Shown piece by piece: positions 19,174 through 31,500 of a DNA stretch of 64,000 nucleotides. Below the pieces are notes generated by a model. It did not search any database. It was not told the DNA's origin and saw only the letters and a program-made list of their open reading frames with translations. How positions within the stretch are numbered: the first letter of the stretch is position 1; each line of letters starts with the position of its first letter. This DNA comes from Triatoma infestans (Eukaryota > Arthropoda > Insecta > Hemiptera > Reduviidae): assembly GCA_011037195.1 (NCBI GenBank), contig JAAEAF010002497.1:62001-126000 (forward strand), given 5' to 3'. A program made the translations under genes and the position numbers.

Positions 19174-21240
19174 ATTGAGTGAGTGAGTCGATCACTTTGT
19201 CCCGGACTGGAATTAATCCTGGATTCATTACCTAATATTAAATGTTCAGAGTAACGACGGATTAACAACAGTACAATATATACATAACAAATATTAATTA
19301 CAAAATTCACCCTAGTTCAATCTCATCTCAAATACGTCAATTGTGATTGCATAAATAGAAAAATAGTTCAAATAAATGATGAGCTCCGATTTTTTTTTTT
19401 CTATAATTGGTATTTAAAAAGATAATATAAAATACAGAGAAAATATAGGTAAAAATTGGTAAGATAAATCAGTAATCAAACTTTGTGTGTTACCATCTCA
19501 TTTTGAGACCATTTTGGCAATATTGAGACAGCCTGTAGTTTCACTCTGTAATCTCATTATCCTCTCAACCTATCCCTCACACACACACATAAAAACTCTT
19601 GCGAATTAATCAGAGATATATGGAGATGCCATTATCAGTAAAGCATTAAAAAATGTTTATAAGAAGAAAAAATTCTTTAGAAAATATATATATCCATAAC
19701 AGACACGCCTTATTCATCCACTTACCTCTCATTCGCTGTCTCTCTCTCTCTCTCTCAAGTAATTAAGAAGCAACTGTCAAAAAACATCTTTATAATCACT
19801 TAGCGCTAAAATTAATTTTTTTAAATACCAACCTAAGGTGGGCGAGTATCATCTAAATTGAAGATTCATATCGGAAATGAGGTAGTCTTTCATTATAGTG
19901 GACCAATGTTTGGTAATTGATTTCATGTTCAGATTATTATTATTGAACCATTCATTTAATGTGAGGGGGAGATTAGAATTTAATCGCTTTAAAGAGTATA
20001 TTTAGTAAATACGTGGGTATAAAAAAAAATGTGATTTGGGCTGCCCATTTCTTTTTTCAATATATATAATTTTTTTGTTGAACATATGATTTCGGTGGGG
20101 ATCCGTCACCCAGCAGAATGATTTTACTGGGTAATTTTTTTTTAGCTTCGCAACACAACTTAAAGATCCATCATTTTTAATTGAAACATTTTTGTAAGAT
20201 TGATTTTCAGAGAGAGCTATGAATTCATAACTTTCCTCTAAAGCGGCATTTTCAGTAAACTGTATGATTAACGATATATAGAATATCAAAGTCCCATGAA
20301 ATGCTCTTTAGGATTCCAATTTGAAGAAAATCGCCCAACCAGAAATGCGTCGTTACTTAATAGGTTTTTTTCTTCAATTTTCTCGAAAACGGCTCCAGTG
20401 AAATGCTTTAAACTTGGAATGGTATCTGCGTATAGAACAATGGTTTGCAAACTTTATAAGAAAATTTGCATATATAAATATAAACCTTTTCACATAAAAA
20501 TTTGTAATGTCCCCTTAATATTTTGTCTGATATTTTTTTTTAAATGTATGTTTTTAAATATCTAAGAGTAAATACAAACTTATATTGGTATTATACTCGT
20601 ACTGTAGAATATGGAACACAAATTTTACAAAATGTATATAATAAAGTCAATATTTTCAAATCCAGGTAAAATGATAGTATAGTAAAATAATATTTGTAAT
20701 AATAGTATGTAAACAGAATAATACAATTTAAGCATAAATTGACTAATTTTGTCTACAATATCACATGTTCATCGCAATCTAATGTCAAACATATGATCAT
20801 AGGAACATTAATTAAGAGTGAATTAAGAGACTCTTGCAAAGCATTTCTCTTGTTTAAACTTGCTCTTGTAAAGAATTTCTTTTTTATATAAATATTTACA
20901 AACGTTATTGGGTAAATACATAATTTTTTTTTTTGCATTCTGTCTACATTTGGTCACTCTGTCTGTCTACACTCAGATGATATTAAGATTTTACTTTGTG
21001 GGACCCCTTTACAATAACTCCTTGGTTCCTGCGGGGAAGGGGGGCGTGCTCCACAGTTTGGAAATGTGGTACACTAATCACGATGGGGTTTAAACGTTTC
21101 ATCAACTTGAATTTTGTATAGATTTAAACGCCTAAAAATACGCTGCAATGATGTCCTGGAAACCCCAACCTGGGATGTTTCCTTTGTAGCTGAAACATAG
21201 TCTCCCAGGTCGTGGCATGTCAGACATTCTTGCTGCCGGT
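19174..21240. other. Intergenic AT-rich DNA, no supported gene
   Basis: It contains a (TC)n run at 19739-19758 and a dispersed-repeat copy at about 20315-20430 (CCCAACCAGAAATG, TTTTCTCGAAAACGGCTCCA). A 95-codon minus ORF at 20002-20289 has no recognisable family. No other structure was found. Confidence 0.5.
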
Positions 21241-21249
21241 GCAAAATAT

Positions 21250-21590
21250 TCCTCTTGAGTTAATTCAAAGAGTGCTCCCTCCTTCAACAAGACAACGCAA
21301 GTCCGTACACGTCAAGTCAAACGTTCTCAGTAATCGAAGATTTGAATTTTGAGCTCCTTCCACACGCAGCATCAGCCCAGATTTGGCACCCTCTGATTAC
21401 CATCTCTTCCGCTCCATGGCCCACTTTTTATATGGTAAAAAATTTACAATTATGGAGATGGTGAAAACGGGATATTTGGAGTATTTTACCTCCAAAGATA
21501 GCTGCAGGTATCGCAAGGATATCGAACTGTTGGCTCTCAGCTGGATTCAAGTTGTAGAAAAAGATGGCCTTTATTTCGAGAAGTAAGTTA
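21250..21590 (+). pseudogene. Mariner transposase remnant
   Basis: SLLQQDNASPYTS (around the second catalytic Asp) reads at about 21270-21310, then ELLPHA. After a frameshift near 21375 comes APSDYHLFRSMAHFLYGK with the third catalytic Asp, then GIELL-type sequence and VVEKDGLYF before the stop at 21584-21586. This is the C-terminal third of a DD34D mariner transposase. Upstream sequence to about 21100 may hold more decayed coding DNA. No terminal repeats were identified. It is a different, older copy from the one at 51855. Confidence 0.7.
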
Positions 21591-22984
21591 GTAGGTGAAT
21601 GAACAAACCATTTTTGAATTATAAGTTGAAAAAACAGACATTTACCTGATATCAGTACTTTACTGATTGTATTTTTGCATTTTTTTGCCATTTTCTCGAA
21701 AACAGCTTCAAAGAGTTTCTTTAAACTTGGTATAGGAACTACACATATAAAGAGCTGCAATATGAAACATTTCTCCGGGAAAATTTATTTAAGGGGAGCT
21801 TTAGGAGCGGGGCCTGATCTAATCCTCTAAAGTGCTATTTTATTTTATTATTCGATTGTAACAACCATATATTATTATTCGGAATTAAATATATTGCCTA
21901 AATCCCGAATTTGAAGAAAACCGGCTATCCGGAAACGTGACTTTCCTGAACAGTTTTTCCAGTTTTCTGTGATTTTTTTCCATGAAAACCCCGACGGGTT
22001 TCATTAAACTTGGAAATCTAGCTGTACACACAGAGACCTAACACCTATTGTTTGAAACTTTTTCTGAAAAATCATTCATAGGGAGGTTTAGAGGGAGGGG
22101 GAGTTGATGCTTTCCTCGACAAAGTAGTTTTTTTAAAGTTGACAATCTCCCATTCAAGTAAACTGAACACAACTAAACATCTAGTAAGAACTATATGTTA
22201 GAACAGAATTAGCCAATACCTGTGTAAATCGCAGGAAGAGAAATCGTGATTTTTTTCATATCTGAATTTTAATTTTTAATTCAATCTTTGTTAAATATAG
22301 TTCTGCGACGAAAATTTGACTCCAATGAAAATTACTTGAAATTTGAGTCTTGTTGAAATGTGATCAACCCTTCCGCATATTCATTTCCATCATGTCTAGA
22401 TTATAATTTTAGATTACGAGTTCCCAGGACAGCAACCTTATCAATTTGTATTGGTATCATTAAATTTCATGAAATTTATCTTAGGAAGAAAGATTACTAA
22501 CAGTTTTCAATCAATATCTGAACATTATAAATGACTATCTATTTTGATACTAATTCTATTAATTACTGATTAGTAATTAATAGAATTTGCTTATTGTTAT
22601 AAAATTATTTATAGAAATATGTATTTTTTTTTTTTTTTGTTTTTTTTAAGAGAAAAAATAGAGTCTTGTTCTATTGGTCGTTACGCCCATTCTAAAACAC
22701 GCGACCGCATATTGCCTAGGCAAGTCAACTGGCAGTCCGTTCTGAGGATGGCATAGGAGATGGGTATTTTAATACATAAATTATCTATATTTACACCTTT
22801 CTGTGATAAATGAGATTACTACCTTACTTTAATAGTTAAAACAAAAAATCAAATGAATTAGAAGCAAATATCTTCATTTGCCTGGCAGTTTATCTCGGCC
22901 TCACACAATATTATCAATAAAAAAAATAACCCCCATTTTACTATTATTATTATTTTGAAAAGGATATATGGACTGCGACCTGAA
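21591..22984. other. Intergenic, two dispersed-repeat copies
   Basis: Copies of the CTCGAAAA repeat lie at about 21660-21800 (TTTTCTCGAAAACAGCTTC, AAACTTGG) and 21905-22090 (GAAGAAAACCGGCTATCCGG, AAACTTGG). The second ends with a G-rich block. The remainder is AT-rich with a poly(T) at 22626-22648. I see no gene. Confidence 0.5.
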
Positions 22985-23192
22985 AGATCAATTGTCTCAC
23001 GGAGCCTTCTCAGTACACTGCCGGTCTCCGTACAGTGTTCTTTCGTTACACACAAAACTGCCCATCATCGACCAGTGAATGAACTGCAGAGGCTCCTAGG
23101 AAGAGAAAATCTAAAGGCAGCACATGCTGGATTCAAACCCAAAACCTCCGCGTGGGAGTCCAGTGCACTAACCACTGAATTAATCATTTAAA
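22985..23192 (-). mobile_element. tRNA-derived SINE copy
   Basis: Same family as 8300-8524. The B box is mutated (GGTTTGAATCC) and the A-box region is diverged (ATTCAGTGGTTAGTGC); CCCACGCGGAGG and the body CTCCTAGGAGCC and GGAGACCGGCAGTG remain. An old copy. Confidence 0.75.
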
Positions 23193-23371
23193 TAATTATG
23201 AATTAGAATTAAATATGTTGCCAAAATTGCGAGTTTGAACAGAATCGGTTGGTCGGAAGTGGGTTTTTACTGAACAGTTTTTTCAGTTTTCTGCTTTTTT
23301 CTCTATAAAAACACCGACAGATTTCTTTGATATACTAATTATGAATATGGGGAGATATCAGAGAATTTTCC

Positions 23372-23657
23372 GTGTCTACAACAAAACTTCATTTTGTGGT
23401 CATCGACCGGTTTCGGGCGTTCGCCCATCTTCAGAAATGTGATGGATGCAAGAAATTATATCTATTTTAATTTGAAATATCAAAATTAGGAAGAAAAATG
23501 CGAGCTTGTTGGCAAAAGGTACACGCAGGTAGAAGAGTACAGTTACTGGAAAAGTTCATGAACCTTGATGGCATTGTTCTGACCCCTTCTTCTCACAGGG
23601 GAGGAATTGAACGAACAATTAGAAGACATTCCTTCAAGATAGTTTTGTTGTAGACAC
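23372..23657. mobile_element. 286-bp element with 17-bp perfect inverted ends
   Basis: GTGTCTACAACAAAACT at 23372-23388 is the exact reverse complement of 23641-23657. There is no reading frame inside. It encloses the hairpin motif at 23410-23434. It resembles a MITE, but no target duplication is visible. It may also be part of a Penelope-like or other retroelement end. Confidence 0.55.
23410..23434 (-). other. Hairpin with hammerhead-like core motif, copy 1
   Basis: On the minus strand: CTGAAGA, one extra T, a perfect stem GGGCG/CGCCC around AA, then GAAAC. CUGANGA, stem II and GAAA are the core parts of hammerhead ribozymes. The extra base before the stem and the lack of clear stems I and III make catalytic activity doubtful. 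Confidence 0.45.
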
Positions 23658-23892
23658 CAAGGAGAACGCATCAGAACTGTGCCAGTTTAAATTATAACAT
23701 AAGAGTTTTGTACTTAAATACAGAGTTACTGAGTAGCATTTAAATATCTTTAAAGAATATAATTAATTTAATCTACCAGTGTTTACTTTATTATTCTTAT
23801 TAATTCACTCTCTTAAAACTTACAAATACGCCCTTTTACAAAGCCGCTCGTGCTACTACAAACATACAATACAACATCACAATAACATTTCA

Positions 23893-23910
23893 TTGGTGGC
23901 AGCGGTAGGA
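23893..23910 (+). other. Possible gypsy primer-binding site
   Basis: TTGGTGGCAGCGGTAGGA about 355 bases before the gag ATG, just after a CA that could end a 5' LTR. The matching 3' LTR was not found, so the LTR is not annotated. Confidence 0.3.
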
Positions 23911-24264
23911 TATTTTATCAACCAGAATCCACAAAATTAACAAGTACGTACAATTTTCAATTTCTTAATTAAACAAGTTATCCATCAGATAATTTTATTG
24001 CTTTATCAATTATTTTCTCAGCGGAAATTCCTTAAATATTTCCCATAATTGAATTTTCAATTGAATATCATTTTTTAAATTTGTGAATTTGTACCACTGT
24101 ACACTTATCCTTTGTGAATTTTGAATTTGTGAGTGTTCTTAATAGATAGCAAATTGTAAAGATGTCGCGATAATAACCTTTCTGTTGGCGGCAATTTAAT
24201 CCAGTAACGCAGACGCCTTGAAAAATATCATCTTTCCCAAAGTAGAAATTCTTTTGTTTCAAAA

Positions 24265-25240
24265 ATGTATAAGATAAATGGACAAGATATGGGCTTCGAC
24301 GCTGCTGTAGAATATTTAATTGCTCAGCAACAATTAGCAAATCCTCCAGCCGCCCCTAACAATCAAACTGCTAGCCCTTTAAGAAATTTACAACTAATTA
24401 ATAGTTTACCCACCTTCGATGGCGAAAATTCAGCCAGTGTTTCAGATTTCCTAGACCAAATTAGCCATTGTGCTAGCCTTTCTGGCTGGAACGACGCTGC
24501 AAAATTAGAAATACTAGCACTTAGGCTCTCAGGTTCTGCAAAAATATTTTATGATACGCAGAAAGCCGAATTACAACGCCAGGGTACTATTATAACGTAT
24601 CCTCTAATTTCAGAGCGACTTCTAGCCCGATTTCGTAAGGAGAAAACCCTCTAGTCCTCTTACAACAGATGACTAATATTCAGTCTCTTCCAACAGAGTC
24701 TCCTGAAACCTTCGCGGATAGAATTAGACATATCCAATCCGCCATTAGCCTAAAAGCTCAAGCTAACCCACTCGAGGCCTTACATTCTATTTTAGACAAA
24801 CTGGCCACTGATGCGTTCCTAAAGTCACTTCCTCAACCACTTCGCAATGAGGTACAAACAAAGCTACCTCAAAAATTAGACGAAGCACTTTCTTATGCCA
24901 ATGCCCTAAAGGAAGTACAGGCTTCGGAAACAAACCCCACAGTTTTGGCTGTCACTTCGAAAACTTCTAATCCTCACACAACCCCTTCTCCATGTCGTTT
25001 CTGCGGACAAATGCATTTCCACAGAAAATGCCCGCATCGAAGCCACCATTAAAACCAACTACCACTCGTAGAGTTTTTAATCTAATAAAGAACCGGCCAT
25101 GCCGCCATTGTTGCGGTCCACATTTTGACGTGGACTGCACAAACAAATTTAAACCAAAACCTGGTACTAACTTTGGAAAAATGCCCAACAATTTTAATAT
25201 TCCTAGAAATTTTAATCAACGAGTACATAGTAATATATAG
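24265..25240 (+). pseudogene. Orphan Ty3/gypsy-type gag
   Basis: ATG at 24265 opens a frame with LPTFDGENSASVSDFLDQI and a retrotransposon-gag domain (LRLSGSAKIFYDT). After a frameshift at about 24655 it continues with PETFADRIRHIQSAI and DAFLKSLPQPLRNEVQTKL. Two zinc knuckles end it, CRFCGQMHFHRKC and, after a second frameshift near 25035, CRHCCGPHFDVDC, both with the unusual spacing C-x2-C-x3-H-x4-C. Gag forms the particle that packages element RNA. No protease, reverse transcriptase or integrase follows; 25241-25500 is an Asn-coding AAT-rich stretch that then decays. The copy is dead. Confidence 0.75.
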
Positions 25241-26213
25241 CCTAACAAATTTAATATTCCTAGAAATTTTAATGAGCGAGTATATAGTAATAATCGCTAT
25301 AATAATAATAATAAATATTATAGTAACAATAATAATGCTCGAGTTAATAATTCAATAAATTCACGATTTAACTCTTATCCTGGTAGACCCCAATATAATC
25401 ATAATAATAATAATGGTTACGAAACTAGTAATAACCTTCAAAGTAGGCCCACTTGCCAATTTTGTTCAAATACAGCTCAAAACGAGTTAGCGTTCAGTCG
25501 CTTTCTCGAACACCTGATATTATGACCATGGCTATCATACCTGCTTCCACCAGTTCTGACTAACCAGGTAATTATGGCATCACGTCCCTTCATTTGCATG
25601 CGGACAATGTCAAAAATTCCAGATTTTCTGGCGAATCCATATTTTCGCAATTAAAAGGCAATTTCCAATTAATACTTGTAGAAATGTTCTTACAGGGCAA
25701 TCATTAATTTGCGCACTGTATCTAACACTTAATAAATTCAACATTCAATTTTCAAATAGCATTCAAACGCACCAAATTAATAATAATCGCTAGGTTCACT
25801 AAAAACCTACAATTAGCCACAAAATTTCAGTGCCACCTCGCGCACACATAATACATAATACTACAATACATTGAGTCTCTTGAAATTATTCTCATTCTAT
25901 CACACTGCTCAAACTCTACATACTATACCACATGTATAAATGTTATATGTAAGAATTTCGTTAGTCTTAAGAACTAAAATGTGTAAAGGGTATTGATATA
26001 TTTCATTTAGTTGTTGCAATTATGGACACATTATTTTTGTTTTCAGCACTGAAAATTCTCGTACCACGAGTTATAAATTTATTCAACCATTTGATATTTG
26101 TAATTATTGCATTGTATATTTCAATATTTTTAAATAATAATTTACAATTTATTAACTGTAGCATTTATTAGCTGTAACAATTTAAAAAATTTAAATTTCT
26201 CTTTTGCAGATCC

Positions 26214-26335
26214 AAACATCTTCATCATCTACATCATTGCATGTGTATGAACGTAATTGCATGCGTATGAATATAATTGCATGAAAATTGCATGTTAGTT
26301 AAAATTGCATGCTAGATTATAATTGCATATACACA
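26214..26335. repeat. Cluster of AATTGCATG units
   Basis: TTGCATG or AATTGCAT recurs at least six times in 120 bases, twice followed by TGTATGAA or CGTATGAA. This is an irregular tandem array with no reading frame. Confidence 0.55.
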
Positions 26336-26700
26336 AGATTCTGCCAAAGGAAAAGATCTTCATCTTCTCATACCCTTTGCGATCGCACATCCTTGCTCGC
26401 TTACCACACTAAGCAAATATATTTTTTTTTTGCAATATTATTGTATATCTATGTATTAAAATATTTTGAATTACATAAGTTTTTTTTTCTCGTTCATACA
26501 GAGTCACTCAAGAATTCAAGAAGGTACATGCATCCCTACAGCACCATCACTCAGAAGCCTACATTGATTGCCTTCTCCACCCTTGCCAGTTACTTCTTCA
26601 TCAGCAACACTCTCACTCGCCAAGCAGTGTTCGCCTATCAGCAACGCTCACGCCACAAGCTACCAGCACACAAACACACAACATCACCAATCACATTTCA

Positions 26701-26810
26701 CGGGTTTAGGAATTTAATATACCAAAAAAACTGAAAAGGCAACCGTTTATTGCGGGTTTAGATATTTAGTATACCCAAAAAAAACTGAAGGGGAATTGCC
26801 CTTCATTGAG
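26701..26810. repeat. Two imperfect copies of a roughly 52-bp unit
   Basis: CGGGTTTAG, then ATTTAATATACC or ATTTAGTATACCC, an A run and ACTGAA, GG occur at 26701 and again at 26753. The purine-rich ACTGAAGGGGAA resembles a polypurine tract before a 3' LTR, possibly from the gypsy element at 24265, but no LTR follows that I can match. Confidence 0.5.
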
Positions 26811-28514
26811 CAGATAAGCGCCAGTATATTGAAGTGTATGAAATTAAATTTTCTTACATTAGAAATGTATGAAAATTGGTCATTTTATTTATAAATGTAT
26901 CAAGAGAAAGTCGTTTGAGTGTTTCACACCAGATTTCTTTTTTGTTGCGGGTATTGTGTAAAACAATTGTCATTGGTTTCAGGCATATCTGGAAGGTGCT
27001 CATATCTGGTGAAGATTTTTGGAACTATTAATTTTACCATATAATATGCATGTTACCCAGACTTTTAGTATTTTTTTGAATTACTTTTTTCTTTGTTTAG
27101 TTGGTGCTGTTGTCTGATGGCGACTGTTGAACCTATTTAGCTAAGTCGTAGGTTTTTTCAAACACAAGTTTATGTTTATTTCTTAAAACAAATCATATTT
27201 TAGAAGCATAAAGAAATTAATGTATGCATTTTTAGACGTATATCAATAGTTTTATATTTGTTCAATGATAGTTTTATACTCTTAATAATTTCACTAATGT
27301 TTTGAATATAACTTACATATTTTTCTGTTGTTTTTGCTTCATTTGTTTATGTTTTATAAATTCATGCTTCATAAATTTTTTTGGCCAAGTCAATTTTGTG
27401 TTTTATTTGTAATTTATTTCGAATGACTTTCACGTCATTCGAAATGTTTTACAACAAAATTGATTGATACGATTTTCAGAACGAAGAAAGGAAACAAGTT
27501 AAAAGGAAAATCATAAAGAGGAATGTCTTTAGAAAGTTGTAAAGGATAATTTTTCAGTTAATAGCCAATCTCCTTTTAGCCACCTAAAACCTAAAAATAG
27601 ATTATTTGCAAATACAATGAATCTGCTCTATTAATAATAGAGAATCTGTTCAATTAATACATTTATTTGCCTGATCTCAAAATCTGATTATTTACATAAA
27701 ACTATAACAGGTAAGAGGAATTCTCTCTCATACAAAATGTTATTAATTATTGCAATAACAATCTGGAAAAAATTATTTTGCTATGGTAATAACATCATTA
27801 TAAATTTATAATGTCCACTAGAGCTTGGTTTTACTTCCCCCTTGTTTATTCAATTTTATTATCTTACACGTAAAATTTAGAAACGTCAATTTTTAATATC
27901 GTGTATCTATAATTGAATGCAATGTGTCATTGTCTGAAATACCTAGTCATAGTGCAGACCTAGTTTTGTGGCTTTCAGCATATCTGCACTTATTGTGGAA
28001 TATTATGGCAAGGTTATAATCATTTAAAAAAAAAAAACTAAAGTCTGTGATTCTTATCTAAGAAATACCGTAATACACCATATTTGCTTACCGACTGTCT
28101 AAATACAAATAACAGGAGATGAACCTTTGATAAAACCGTACAATTCCGGATGCAAGACCGAATCACATGCCCTTCTTAATCTAACACGTACAGTTTACAT
28201 ACTTGGCTGTTACCTACGAAATCTTATTAGTAATCATTCCAGGTATTCATAATTCCTAAGCTAATACTGTAGTTTCTAATTTACCTTGTCTCAGAGAGCT
28301 TATAAAATCTGTAATGTGTACCAAGAGTATTTACAAAGATGATCTTAGAAAATGGGAAATTATAAAATATTCAAATAAAACTATCCAATTTCGATGGGCG
28401 TCAATGTCGGAAATAAATAAGATACCTACCTAGTTTAGATTACAAGGATTGCAATGAATTTTAAAAATGGAAACTTAAAAAAAGTTTATTAATCATAACA
28501 TAAATACAGTTATT

Positions 28515-28546
28515 ATATATATATATATGTATTATATATATATATG
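28515..28546. repeat. (TA)n microsatellite
   Basis: Two AT-alternating blocks separated by GTAT. Confidence 0.8.
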
Positions 28547-28581
28547 TTTAAAAAATGTTGAAGCAAGGCAATCAACAGTTT

Positions 28582-31500
28582 TTATTGCACATGATGTGAA
28601 ACTGGATTAAAAACTTCAGTCTTATGATCGGCTACATTCGGTTTGGCTTCGTAAGTACAGATTGTAACACCGTGCCTATGAGCTGGTGTAAATTCACCTC
28701 TCAGACCTATATAATATAGTTTTGTATTTTCTGCACCAAAATTTTGTGAAAAATATATTGTTAAATGATGTACTGAAGAAAATTTCACTACCCTATAAAA
28801 TGAAAACAAAATATAAATTAAATAAACATTGTTTAAAAAATTATTTATATTCAAGATATAAAATGCTGCTGATAAATTTCTACTAACATTGTAGAATACT
28901 CCAACGTTCCTGTGGTGTCTGGATGAAGATCAAATTCTTGATCTGGAATTAGGCCAGTATCATCAAATGTCATTCTTGGTCTATTTTTGTATCTGTGAAA
29001 CATAATGTATTAGCATTCTTTTTCAAAGGAAAGAAAATCTGGTGAGGAACAAACCCACGATTTTCTCTTACTGAAATTGCCAAGATTCCCTAATTAATAA
29101 ATCTCGGAAAATCTGACATGAACACAATTTTTCTTCCGACAGAAGTAAGTGAATTTGAATTTTTTAAGCAATATTCAGAATTCATAAAAATATTTCTGAT
29201 TATAAGCTATCTTTTTTCAAGAGGGATCTTAGTTGCTTATAATCGGTCTTGCTCTAATTATGTGTCTATCCACTCTGCTGAAGTTATACATTATTTGCCT
29301 TCAAAATTAGATGACTTTTTGTGTCCAAAATAGATGGGATACTTCAAAAAAAGGAACTCAATGTCTTGAAAATTAAGCAATCAGCGAAAGAATTGTATCA
29401 GATAGGGCTTCAATATTAAAAAAATTGTTTAAAAAGATATTACTGAGCGGATCATTTCATATTAGTGATCAAGAGGAACATGTTTACAAAAAAAAAAAAA
29501 ATCAGCTAAATAGCTGAAAAAAGTAATAAGCAATTCTTTAATAATAATAAAAAAATTTATTTAACTATATTTTAATTTACAACAACTTATGTACAGAATC
29601 TTTATCTAAGAATCATCTTGCTCAACATTAACTAACCTGATACACTGTAACCTCTTCATAATTGATGTGTGATATTTATTGAGTATGAATTTATAAACTT
29701 CATAATTAAATAGGAACAAAATTTTTATTTGATTGCAATGACTAAAGAAGCTACCGATGACACATTACCAGACAAAGATGCCGCCAAAGAATTTTACGCC
29801 AAGTACGAACCAAAGGAAATACTCGGTCGTGGAATAAGTTCAACAGTAAGAAGATGTATTGAAAAGGAAACTGGTGTGGAATATGCAGCCAAAATAATTG
29901 ATATCAGTGCTGATCCTGATACGCTGGCAAGCACCAATGAAGAAATATACATTTTAAGGTTAGTAGCTGGCCATCCTTATATAATACACCTACATGATGT
30001 GTTTCAATCAAAAACATTTATATTTCTCGTATTTGAATTATGTAGGAATGGTGAACTGTTTGATTATTTGACTTCTGTTGTTACTATTTCAGAGAAAAAA
30101 ACTAGAAGTATAATGCGACAATTATTCGAAGCCCTACAATATGTTCATAGTAAATCAATTGTACATAGAGATCTTAAACCAGAAAATATATTACTAGATG
30201 ATGCAACGAATGTAAAATTAACAGATTTCGGTTTTGCGAAAGTTTTGAAAGAAAGTGAAGTATTAATGGATCTTTGTGGTACGCCGGGTTATTTAGCACC
30301 TGAAGTTCTTAAAGCTAATATGTATAACGATGTTGAAGGTTATGGACAAGCCGTTGATATCTGGGCATGTGGTGTTATTATGTACACACTACTGGTTGGA
30401 TGTCCCCCGTTTTGGCACAGAAAACAAATAGTAATGCTTAGAAACATTATGGAAGGAAAATATTCATTTGCATCACCAGAATGGGCTGATATCTCTGCAG
30501 AAGCCAAAGATTTGATAAAAAAACTGCTTGTAGTTGATCCACTGAAAAGACTAACAGTTAAAGGAGCTCTTGCACATTCATTTTTCAATGTCAAAATGTG
30601 GGATCAAGATATTGCACCGTTGAAGAAAAGCCTAGCGCCCAGCTCTAGACGATTATCTATTATATCACAAATGGCACAAGAACTTAAAACTTGTTTCGAT
30701 GCCAGGAAAAAATTCAAATATGGTATACTGTGCGTCAAAGCCGTTGTACGTATCAGTAGGCTCGCGTTTGTTCCTAAACCGATATCTGTGCAATCAGGGC
30801 AAGAAAATCCTTATGGAATTAAAATTCTTAGGAAAGCAATTGATAACTGTGCATTTAGAGTGTACGGACATTGGGTGAAGAAAGGAGAAGGTCAAAGCAG
30901 GGCAGCTTTGTTTGAAATGTCTCCAAAAACTGAACTCAAGTGTTTATACATGAGTAACATTAGCCCTTAAAAAATAATTATCTACACAAAATGTACTAAT
31001 TGTTAGAATATTTTTGTAGAGTGTATATATTTATGTTGTTTGTAAATATTATAACAATTATTTATTATACTATTAATAAATTCATTTTTAAGAAAATTTA
31101 TCACTTACAGTTTCATTTTCGATGGATGAGATTGATCTTCACCTCCTATTACAATTATACCCTTCAATTTTATATTACCAGTGAACCTACGTCAACAAAT
31201 AATTCTCATGATTCATTCTTACTATGGAGAATTGATGATAGTAATTGTATGCTAATAACCACTTCTTATACTTACGGGATGTTAATCAGTAATTCTTCAT
31301 CCGCATCACTTTCTACAAACTAAAATAATAATAATAATGAAAAGAACCTACTGAAAGAATATTTTTCAATTTTAAAGCAACCGGCAAACAAATACATAAC
31401 GTTTTAAATATTGTAATTATATATATAAATAAAAACCCTTAGAACATTCAGTTTAATAAAAACATTCTAGAGAATTATTTAGTATTGAAAAGTGTGTTTC

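Larger units (their letters stand above)
25241..28581. other. Intergenic AT-rich DNA
   Basis: No supported gene. It contains an AATAAT-rich stretch (25290-25420) continuing from the gag, short repeats at 26214-26335 and 26701-26810, the motif GTGTTTCACACCAGATTTC at 26919-26937, and (TA)n runs at 28515-28546. Some of it may be the deleted remainder of the gypsy element. Confidence 0.5.

Noticed and set aside
19739..19758. (TC)n run considered as a GAGA-type regulatory site
   Set aside because: It has no gene nearby; a simple microsatellite is enough to explain it.
20002..20289. 95-codon minus ORF in AT-rich intergenic DNA
   Set aside because: No recognisable family, partner exon or promoter; it overlaps low-complexity runs.
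22640..22770. G+C-richer patch that might be an RNA gene
   Set aside because: No internal promoter boxes and no consistent hairpin or clover-leaf could be drawn.
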